Program-made: the position numbers and the translations under genes
Shown here: positions 1-5,047 of the stretch, in pieces
Layout of the letters: every line of letters starts with the position of its first letter
How positions within the stretch are numbered: the stretch's first letter is position 1
Assembly (NCBI GenBank): GCA_002898975.1
Contig: BEID01000150.1
Location: forward strand, 1 to 5,113
DNA from: a bacterium HR27
GTDB lineage: Bacteria; Chloroflexota; Chloroflexia; Thermomicrobiales; Thermomicrobiaceae
Direction: 5' to 3'
DNA: 5,113 nucleotides
Notes under the pieces: generated by a model
What the model was told of the DNA's origin: nothing
The model's database searches: none
The model's input: the letters and a program-made list of their open reading frames with translations, nothing else

Positions 1-271
1 AGCGGTTGGGGTCGTCATAACCGGGGAGGGTGAGGGCCGCGGCGGTGGCTGCAGCGGTGGGGGTGGGCTGCCGGCTGGGCGTCGCCGCACCGGGGGCTGG
101 CGTCACCCGCGTTCCGCTGGTCGGCGTGGGAGGCGCCGCGGTCGGCGTGATTCCCTGGCGGCAACCGATCAGCGTACCGGCCGCGGCGACCGCGCCGGCC
201 AGGAGGGCGCGGCGGCGCAGGCGGTGCTGGCTGGAGAAGAAGCGCAGCAGGGCATCGGTGCGGTCGGGCAT
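1..271 (-). CDS. Secreted lipoprotein, N-terminal part; probable ABC-transporter solute-binding protein (cut by window edge)
   Basis: This gene runs off the left edge; 90 codons are visible from an ATG at 271. The start is well supported by a strong Shine-Dalgarno (GGAGGAGGT, about 278-286) six bases upstream. Residues 17-37 form a signal peptide: arginines R17 and R19-R21, a hydrophobic stretch (ALLAGAVAAAGTLIG) and Cys37 in an LIGC lipobox, so the mature protein should be lipid-anchored outside the membrane. The R-R-x-L-L arrangement could allow Tat export. Residues 42-80 are a Thr/Pro/Ala-rich flexible linker, then LPGYDDPNR begins a folded domain. This design (lipobox, low-complexity linker, substrate-binding domain) is common for solute-binding proteins of GC-rich Chloroflexota and actinobacteria, but the binding domain lies outside the window, so the function is inferred from architecture and from its place after two amine-catabolism-type enzymes. 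It could be another lipoprotein, for example a periplasmic oxidoreductase. The lipoprotein call is firm; the transporter role is tentative. Confidence 0.8.
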   Translation of the reverse strand, partial: MPDRTDALLRFFSSQHRLRRRALLAGAVAAAGTLIGCRQGITPTAAPPTPTSGTRVTPAPGAATPSRQPTPTAAATAAALTLPGYDDPNR

Positions 272-290
272 GGCGACACCTCCTCCTGTC

Positions 291-314
291 GGCACGGAGT
301 CTGCTTGCCGTGCC
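291..314 (-). promoter_or_regulatory. Stem-loop between oxidoreductase and lipoprotein genes
   Basis: Perfect 7-bp inverted repeat, GGCACGG at 291-297 and CCGTGCC at 308-314, with a 10-base loop. It sits four bases upstream of the lipoprotein Shine-Dalgarno on the minus strand. No U-run follows, so it is not a standard intrinsic terminator. Stem-loops in front of solute-binding protein genes often protect or separate the mRNA so that the binding protein is made in excess; that role here is inference. Confidence 0.4.
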
Positions 315-350
315 AGTCTGGTGACGGACCGTTGGTTCGCGCGCTGCCTG

Positions 351-1517
351 CTACCGCGTCGGGAAGGGCAGCGCGATCGCGTCGCGCACCTTACCGGGCT
401 CGCGGAAGCGGTCGAGCCGGATCTCCTCGGCCGGGAGCTCGCTGACCCGCTCGTCGAGGATCAGCTCGGCCATCTTCATGCCGAGTGCCGGACCCCACAT
501 CATGCCGTGCCCGCCAGCTGCCAGGACGTAGAAGCCGTGGCGCGGTTCGTCGATGATGGGGAGGTGGTCCGGCGTGTAGTCGATCGAGCCGGTCCAGGCG
601 CGACCGAGCCGCAGCCCGCGCAGGGCCGGGATCGCAGCCTCCCAATCTGGCCGGAGCCGCTCGTAGTAGTCCCAGTCGAACTCGAGGAGAAACCGCTCGG
701 TCGGGTCGGCTTGTTCCTCCGGGTTGCTCATGCCGAGCAGCACACCGTGCTCGTCCGGGCGGAGGTAGTAGCCCTTGGCCAACACGAAGAGCATCGGGAA
801 AGCAGGCGGTAGGTCGGCCGGCCGCTCCGGGAAGCTGACGATCTGGTGACGGGCTGCTGACACCGGGACCTCGATGCCGAGGAGTTCGCCGATGCGGCGA
901 GCACCGCGTGGCCCGGCCGCGTTGACCACCCGCTCCGCCTCGAAGGTGCCGCGCGAGGTGCGCACGCGGTACCCGCTGGACAGCGGTTCGATCTCCTCGA
1001 CCGTGCACTCCTCGAAGAGCGCCACGCCAGCGCGCAGGACTGCATAGGTGATGTTGCGCGCGACGATGTGCGGGTAGACGAACCCGTCGTCCGGTGTATA
1101 GGTCGCGCCGAGGTAGCGGCTCCAGTCGACGAAGGGGAGCCGCTGGGCCAGCTCGTCCGGTTCCAGCCAGACGTTCTCGATTCCGCAGCGCTGGCGCAGT
1201 GCGACCAGTTCCTGGAAGGCTACCCGTTCCTCGGGTGTCGAGGCGACGACGTAATAGCCCACCTCGACGAAACCGCTGCCGAGCCCGAGCTCGCGTCCCA
1301 GCTCCTGGTAGAGCTGGCGCGACCACTTGCCGAGCTTGACGGCCGTCTCCGAGCCGCCTTGCTGGCGGACGATCCCGGCTGAACGGGTGGTGGCACCGAA
1401 ACCGGCCCAGTAGCGCTCGCAGATGGCGATGCGCTGGACGCCGCGCTTGGCGAGGTGGTAGGCCGTCCAGAGACCGAGGTTCCCGCCGCCGACGATCAGG
1501 ACGTCATAGGAGGGCAT
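351..1517 (-). CDS. FAD-dependent amine/amino-acid oxidoreductase, DAO family (sarcosine/dimethylglycine oxidase-like)
   Basis: The 388-residue protein has the full length of single-domain DAO-family flavoenzymes, which oxidise secondary or tertiary amines or amino acids at the C-N bond. The N-terminal Rossmann fold is clear: GGGNLG at residues 10-15 and an acidic residue, E34, ending strand 2 where it would bind the FAD ribose. A TTRSAGIVRQQ segment (43-53) matches the flavin-contacting loop of sarcosine oxidase beta and dimethylglycine dehydrogenase relatives. NAAGP (199-203) is the second nucleotide-contacting motif. The C-terminal signature W308-TG-x4-TPD-x2-PII followed by GGHGMMWGPALG (335-346) closes the FAD site. 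W308 stands about where monomeric sarcosine oxidase has its flavin-linking Cys, so covalent FAD at that position is not expected. No signal peptide; cytoplasmic. The ATG at 1517 is preceded by GAAAGGAG nine bases upstream. It lies 47 bp after the Rieske gene and is surely co-transcribed, so it probably handles the Rieske product or a related amine. The substrate is unknown. Confidence 0.9.
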   Translation of the reverse strand: MPSYDVLIVGGGNLGLWTAYHLAKRGVQRIAICERYWAGFGATTRSAGIVRQQGGSETAVKLGKWSRQLYQELGRELGLGSGFVEVGYYVVASTPEERVAFQELVALRQRCGIENVWLEPDELAQRLPFVDWSRYLGATYTPDDGFVYPHIVARNITYAVLRAGVALFEECTVEEIEPLSSGYRVRTSRGTFEAERVVNAAGPRGARRIGELLGIEVPVSAARHQIVSFPERPADLPPAFPMLFVLAKGYYLRPDEHGVLLGMSNPEEQADPTERFLLEFDWDYYERLRPDWEAAIPALRGLRLGRAWTGSIDYTPDHLPIIDEPRHGFYVLAAGGHGMMWGPALGMKMAELILDERVSELPAEEIRLDRFREPGKVRDAIALPFPTR

Positions 1518-1564
1518 GCCGGAAAACTCCTTTCGCTACCGTTCCCGACCGACTCGTCCCTGCC

Positions 1565-2692
1565 TCACGACCTGCCGCCCTCACCCAGCTGCGCCAGCAC
1601 CCAGTCGTTGAAGCGCCGGATGTGGGCTTCGATCGGTGCGAAGATGCCGCCTTCGGCGTAGGCGCGCGAGCGCATGCTGAGCTGGCAGCGCTCGCACATT
1701 GCCCAATCCTGACGGTTGACGAGGTCCCAGAACTCGACCGCGTCGCTGGGGTCGAAGCCGGGCGACTCGACCACCTCGGGCGCGAAGAGCCAGTCGCAGA
1801 CGATGCGGGTGCGGTCGACCGCGAGCGGCTCCAGCCGGTGGATGAGGACGTAGTCCGGGTGGAGGTTGACGAAGACGTTCGGCAGGAGGACCAGGCCGTA
1901 GTAGGTCCGGTCGTCCTCTGGCCGGAGCCCCGGCAAGAGCGGGCGGGTGCGCTTGCCGGTGAGTGTCAGCGTTTCCACCCCCTCCGCGAAGGTCGCACCG
2001 ACACCGTGCTGGTAGGCGTAACCGGCGCGGAAGCTCGGCACCAGCTGGCTGAGCTCGGGGTGGACGACAGCGCAGTGGTAGCACTCCATGAAGTTCTCGA
2101 CGATGAGTTTCCAGTTCGCGGCCACGTCGTAGGTGACCGTCGCGCCGATCCGCAGCTCGCCGATGCCGTAGCGCGCGAAGATCGCCGGATCGCCGAGCCG
2201 TTCGACGACGCGGGGCAGGAGCTGCGACTCGACCGGCGGTGGGTCGTCTGCCAGCGTGACCCAGACCATCCCCTCCCAGATGGCTAGCCGGACGGGGAGC
2301 AGGCCGAACGCCTCCGGCGAGAAACCAGCCGCATCGCGCATGTTCGGCGCACCGATCAAGCGCCCGTCGAGCGCGTAGCTCCAGGCGTGGTAGGGGCACT
2401 GGATCACGCGCGATTCCAGTCGCCCACATGGCTCGGTGCACAACCGGGCACCGCGGTGGCGGCACGCGTTGAGGAAGGCGCGCAGCTGACCGTCCTGCCC
2501 GCGCACGACCAGGATCGGCTCGCCAGCGAGTTCGGTGGTGAGGTAGTCACCGGCCTGCGGGAGCGCCGCTGCCAGACCGACGCAGGTCCACAGCTGGGCG
2601 AAGATGCGTTCCTGCTCGCGCCGGTAGAGTTCCGGGCTGGCGTAAAAGCGACCGGGCAGGGTCGGAACGATCGGGGATGCCTGGACGTTCAT
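1565..2692 (-). CDS. Rieske non-heme iron oxygenase alpha subunit, quaternary-ammonium type (carnitine/betaine/stachydrine oxygenase-like)
   Basis: The 375-residue protein has both domains of a ring-hydroxylating oxygenase alpha subunit. The Rieske 2Fe-2S site is C77-R-H79 and C99-PY-H102, about residues 40-150. The catalytic domain (about 185-370) has the mononuclear iron motif E203-C-Y-H206-x4-H211 inside NFMECYHCAVVHPEL; D329 in the QDW-x2-CE-x2-Q segment is the likely third ligand. E203 sits where most members have an Asp linking the Rieske and iron centres across subunits. Glu at this place, and the total length, fit the carnitine oxygenase CntA and betaine/stachydrine demethylase group, which use O2 and NADH-derived electrons to hydroxylate next to a quaternary nitrogen. 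A homotrimer needing a separate reductase is expected; no reductase is in this window. The ATG at 2692 follows GAGAGGAG at a six-base spacing. It is the first gene of the leftward operon, divergent from the PucR regulator. Family certain; substrate class probable; exact substrate (glycine betaine, carnitine, proline betaine or other) open. Confidence 0.92.
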   Translation of the reverse strand: MNVQASPIVPTLPGRFYASPELYRREQERIFAQLWTCVGLAAALPQAGDYLTTELAGEPILVVRGQDGQLRAFLNACRHRGARLCTEPCGRLESRVIQCPYHAWSYALDGRLIGAPNMRDAAGFSPEAFGLLPVRLAIWEGMVWVTLADDPPPVESQLLPRVVERLGDPAIFARYGIGELRIGATVTYDVAANWKLIVENFMECYHCAVVHPELSQLVPSFRAGYAYQHGVGATFAEGVETLTLTGKRTRPLLPGLRPEDDRTYYGLVLLPNVFVNLHPDYVLIHRLEPLAVDRTRIVCDWLFAPEVVESPGFDPSDAVEFWDLVNRQDWAMCERCQLSMRSRAYAEGGIFAPIEAHIRRFNDWVLAQLGEGGRS

Positions 2693-2757
2693 CGACGGCT
2701 CCTCTCGCGGGTCACCGCACCGGTTTCGGTCAAGCCTGACGTGGAACTGATCGTTTC

Positions 2758-2781
2758 GGGTATGCTAACCATCGTATACCC
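2758..2781. promoter_or_regulatory. Inverted repeat in the divergent promoter region, candidate operator
   Basis: GGGTAT (2758-2763) and ATACCC (2776-2781) form a 6-bp inverted repeat with a 12-base spacer. Allowing one bulged base, the arms extend to TCGGG-TAT against TCGGGGTAT. The right arm overlaps the proposed leftward -10, and the left arm overlaps TATGCT (2761-2766), a weak possible -10 for the rightward regulator gene (with CTGACG at 2736-2741 as a poor -35 at 19 bp). A protein bound here could control both directions; PucR is the obvious candidate, but this is inferred only from position. Confidence 0.35.
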
Positions 2782-2801
2782 CGAGGATCAGCCGGTCGCA
2801 A
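2773..2801 (-). promoter_or_regulatory. Candidate sigma-70-type promoter for the Rieske operon
   Basis: Read on the minus strand, TTGCGA (2801-2796) and TATACG (2778-2773) are separated by 17 bases, the optimal distance. Each hexamer matches four of six consensus positions. Transcription would begin near 2766, giving a leader of about 74 bases before the ATG at 2692. It is the best leftward candidate found by eye in the intergenic region and is unproven. Confidence 0.4.
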
Positions 2802-2867
2802 TACGTCGGGCGTCGAACGTCTGCGTAGCGGATTCAGACAACTGTATGAGACCGATCGACAGCTGGC

Positions 2868-2874
2868 GAGGTGG
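2868..2874 (+). promoter_or_regulatory. Ribosome binding site that sets the PucR start
   Basis: GAGGTGG ends four bases before the ATG at 2879. The reading frame stays open far upstream, to 2387, antisense to the Rieske gene, so this site and the family N-terminus (MPITVRELL) decide the start. An in-frame ATG at 2846, 11 codons earlier, has no comparable site. Confidence 0.6.
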
Positions 2875-2878
2875 AACG

Positions 2879-4453
2879 ATGCCGATCACGGTGCGGGAAC
2901 TACTCGAGCGGCCCGACCTCAAGACGCGCCTGATCGCGGGCGCCGGTGGGATCGATCGCGTCGTCACCTGGGCGCACGTTTGCGAGCTGGAGGATCCGAC
3001 CGCCTGGCTCTGCGGGGGCGAGCTGGTCATGACCGTCGGGATCGGGCTGCCGCGCGATCCAGCCGGGCAGGTCGCCTACGTGGAGCGCTTGGCGCGCGCG
3101 CAACTAGCTGGCCTGATGATCTGCGAGGGGATGAAGGCGCCACCGCTCGCACCGGAGATGCTGGCTGCTGCCGATCGGCTGGCGCTACCGGTGATGCTGA
3201 CCGCCTACGAGGTACCGTTCGTCGCCGTCTCCCGGGTCGTCGCCGATGCCAACCTCGAGCAGGAACACCGGAGACTCCGCCAGGCTGTGCAGGTGTACGA
3301 CGTGGCGCGCCTCGTCGTGCACGGCGCGCTGGACGAGACCGAGCTGATCGGTCGCCTGGAGCGGATCGTCGGTGCCCGCCTGGTCGTGGTCGACCCGGTG
3401 GCGGGTCGTGTCGCCATACCGAAGAGCCGGACCGGTGACGAGTCGGTGATCGAGCCGGTGCGCCAGGTCGTCGAGCGGTATCCCGCTGGGCAGTTGCCGG
3501 CCGTGCTGCAGGTCAGCGAGGCAGGCGCCGGCACGGTGGCGCTAGCCGTGCCGACGCACCGGCCGATGTTCCTCGTCGTCGTCCCACAGCGCTCCCCGGT
3601 GCCGCGTGACATCGTGACGCTCCGGCACGTGGCGACGGTGCTCGCACTCGCGCTGGAGCGCGAGCGTGCCGAACGGGAGCGGCAGTACCGCTTCGGGAGC
3701 GAGCTGTTCGCCCAGCTGGCCGATGGGCGTTTGCCGAGCGAGCTCGCGCTGGAGCTGCTCCGACGCGAGCACCGATTTCCCGAGCCGCCCTACATCGTCG
3801 CAGCAGTACGGACGACCGACCGCGCCGTATCGGAACTCCAGGACACGCTGGCGGCGCTCGCGACGCCCCATGTCGCACTGCGCCGGGACGGGCTCGTCTA
3901 CTTGCTCCTGCCCGCGGCGGCGTTGACTGGACTCGAACGAGCGGTGGTGGCGGGTATCGGCGTCAGCCAGCCAGTGCGGACACTGGCGCGTGTGCCGGAA
4001 GCGATGGTCGAGGCGCGCTGGGCGCTCGAGCGCCTCGCGGACGGGCAGCGGGTGGCGCACTTCGGCGAGGGAGTGCTGGGCGCTGCACACTGGCCGCTCA
4101 GCGTGGAGGCAGCCCGCGAGCTGGTTGACCGGGTGCTCGGCCCGCTCGAGACGCACGATGCGCGACACGGAACCGAACTGCTACGGACGCTCGCGACCTT
4201 CCTGGCGCACGATGGGTCATGGAGCGCGACTGCCCGGGCACTCGGTATTCACCGGCAGACGCTCGTCTACCGGGTGCGGCGGATCGAGCAGCTGACCGGC
4301 TGCCGGGTCGATCGAGTGAGCGAGCTGGCCACGCTCTACCTGGCGCTGGAGGCGGCGCGGGCGCTCGGTCGCATCGCACCAGCCGAGCCGGCTGATCCTG
4401 TACTGCCTGGTACGCGGAGGGCTGCAGCCGGACGTCGGAGCGGCGTGGGCTGA
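2879..4453 (+). CDS. PucR-family transcriptional regulator
   Basis: The 524-residue cytoplasmic regulator has the usual PucR order. Residues 1 to about 122 are the PucR sensor domain: MPITVRELL at the start, IDRVVTWAHV, PTAWLCGGELVMTVGIGL at 40-57, and LPVMLTAYEVPF leading to the domain end. Residues about 127-262 look GAF-like and end in an Arg/Glu-rich helix. Residues about 265-410 match the GGDEF-like middle domain of the family in position, without cyclase motifs. The C-terminal HTH_30 DNA-binding domain is clear at about 433-496 (SWSATARALGIHRQTLVYRV at 447-466, then RRIEQLTG). PucR regulators control use of purines, amines and other nitrogen compounds in response to a pathway metabolite, often from a divergent gene as here. 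The gene is 186 bp from the Rieske operon, which is the likely target. The last 28 residues (497-524, Ala/Arg/Gly/Pro-rich) extend past the usual end. The start was chosen by ribosome site and family N-terminus, not the longest frame. Confidence 0.92.
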   Translation: MPITVRELLERPDLKTRLIAGAGGIDRVVTWAHVCELEDPTAWLCGGELVMTVGIGLPRDPAGQVAYVERLARAQLAGLMICEGMKAPPLAPEMLAAADRLALPVMLTAYEVPFVAVSRVVADANLEQEHRRLRQAVQVYDVARLVVHGALDETELIGRLERIVGARLVVVDPVAGRVAIPKSRTGDESVIEPVRQVVERYPAGQLPAVLQVSEAGAGTVALAVPTHRPMFLVVVPQRSPVPRDIVTLRHVATVLALALERERAERERQYRFGSELFAQLADGRLPSELALELLRREHRFPEPPYIVAAVRTTDRAVSELQDTLAALATPHVALRRDGLVYLLLPAAALTGLERAVVAGIGVSQPVRTLARVPEAMVEARWALERLADGQRVAHFGEGVLGAAHWPLSVEAARELVDRVLGPLETHDARHGTELLRTLATFLAHDGSWSATARALGIHRQTLVYRVRRIEQLTGCRVDRVSELATLYLALEAARALGRIAPAEPADPVLPGTRRAAAGRRSGVG

Positions 4454-4509
4454 GGCGCCCGTACTGCCGGTCCTCGCAGGCCGGATGGCTCAAGCACGCC
4501 TGCCCCGAA
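4454..4509. other. Short spacer after the regulator, no gene seen
   Basis: This GC-rich stretch directly follows the PucR stop. It has a weak CCGG...CCGG inverted pair (about 4467-4484) but no U-run, so no convincing intrinsic terminator is visible. It may be the eroded left part of a repeat element whose right end is recognisable at 4510-4535. Confidence 0.4.
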
Positions 4510-4535
4510 GGGTCGCGCACGCGTGACCCCGACAC
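4510..4535. repeat. Decayed right end of a fourth palindromic repeat element
   Basis: A 9-bp stem, GGGTCGCGC (4510-4518) and GCGTGACCC (4521-4529), pairs fully if one G-U pair is allowed; the loop is AC, followed by CGACAC. It lines up with the right end of the intact element at 4736-4761 (same stem position, same AC loop, then CTACAC), with a few substitutions. The left end cannot be recognised. With no following T-run it is a poor terminator, though it could stabilise the regulator mRNA 3' end. Confidence 0.5.
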
Positions 4536-4539
4536 AGCG

Positions 4540-4608
4540 GCAACGGTGGGGTATCGGTGACCGTGTCCAACACCAACGATCGATCCCGGTCGGTGCAACG
4601 TCTGCCCC
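4540..4608. repeat. Diverged linker copy of the 220-bp tandem unit
   Basis: This segment resembles the linkers at 4785-4827 and 5004-5047. It shares an ACGGTGG start, a GATCGATC core (4578-4585) followed by a CGGTCGG-like stretch, and a GCA...CCCC run just before the GTAGGGG element end. It is about 20 bases longer than the others and clearly more diverged, suggesting the oldest or least conserved unit. Confidence 0.45.
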
Positions 4609-4761
4609 GTGTAGGGGCGAGGCGTGCCTCGCCCAGCCGCGCTGGACAGCGCGGCAATCGACATCGGTAGTCGTGCCCAGCGTCGCGGGGTGCATCGCGG
4701 CAACACGAGGATGGTGCTGGCGCGACAGCGCCAGCGGGTCGGGCACGCCCGACCCCTACAC
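4609..4761. repeat. Palindromic repeat element, copy 1 (complete, 153 bp)
   Basis: The ends are a 9-bp inverted repeat, GTGTAGGGG (4609-4617) and CCCCTACAC (4753-4761). Inside are four perfect stems in order: GGGCGAGGC/GCCTCGCCC (4615-4634, GT loop), GCCGCGCT/AGCGCGGC (4636-4655, GGAC loop), GCTGGCGC/GCGCCAGC (4716-4735, GACA loop) and GGGTCGGGC/GCCCGACCC (4736-4755, AC loop). No open frame with protein-like composition is present. The form is that of a REP/BIME- or MITE-like non-autonomous element; no transposase gene is present in the window. Confidence 0.75.
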
Positions 4762-4784
4762 ACGAAACGGCAGGCGTCTGCGGA

Positions 4785-4827
4785 CGACGGTGGCCTGTGA
4801 CCGATCACAGCCGGCACATCGTTCCCG
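4785..4827. repeat. Linker of the tandem unit, copy 2
   Basis: This linker is near-identical to 5004-5047, with a handful of substitutions and one indel, and runs directly into the next element. It contains CTGTGA (4795-4800) and TCACAG (4805-4810), a 6-bp inverted repeat with a 4-base centre. Confidence 0.65.
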
Positions 4828-4982
4828 CCCTGTAGGGGCGAGGCGTGCCTCGCCCAGCCGCACCGCAAGCGCGGCAGCGGTCACGCAGCGGCCTGCCGGC
4901 CATGCGTGCACCGCGGCGGGCCGCCGCGGGATTGCCGGCCCTGTCGGGCCGGTCGGGTCAGGCGCGCCTGACCCCTACAGGG
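4828..4982. repeat. Palindromic repeat element, copy 2 (complete, 155 bp)
   Basis: The ends are an 11-bp perfect inverted repeat, CCCTGTAGGGG (4828-4838) and CCCCTACAGGG (4972-4982). The first 30 bases from GTAGGGG (4832-4861) are identical to copy 1 (4611-4640). Stems: GGGCGAGGC/GCCTCGCCC (4836-4855); an imperfect GCCGCAC/GCGCGGC (4857-4875); CCGCGGCGG/CCGCCGCGG (4911-4929) around a single G; CCGGCCC/GGGCCGG (4935-4952); and GGGTCAGGC/GCCTGACCC (4955-4974). The middle differs in sequence from copy 1 but is equally hairpin-rich. Confidence 0.75.
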
Positions 4983-5003
4983 GAGACGGCGCGTGTCTGA
5001 GGG

Positions 5004-5047
5004 CGACGGTGGCCTGTGATCGATCACGGTCGGCACATCATCCCCGT
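5004..5047. repeat. Linker of the tandem unit, copy 3
   Basis: This repeats the linker at 4785-4827, 219-220 bases downstream. It holds the perfect 12-bp palindrome GTGATCGATCAC (5016-5027) at the position where copy 2 has CTGTGA/TCACAG. Confidence 0.65.

Noticed and set aside
30..812. Plus-strand open frame of 260 codons
   Set aside because: It is a shadow of the antisense flavoenzyme and lipoprotein genes in GC-rich DNA, with low-complexity start and no recognisable domain.
2387..2878. Upstream extension of the regulator frame, giving a 688-residue protein
   Set aside because: The first 164 codons lie mostly antisense to the well-supported Rieske gene, lack family similarity, and precede a clear ribosome site and PucR N-terminus at 2879.
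4510..4535. Intrinsic terminator of the regulator gene
   Set aside because: The stem is strong but no T-run follows; similarity to the right end of the downstream repeat elements explains it better.
4795..4810. CRP-type operator (TGTGA and TCACA half-sites)
   Set aside because: The half-sites are 4 bases apart instead of 6, they occur within repeat linkers with no gene downstream, and the next copy changes the outer bases.
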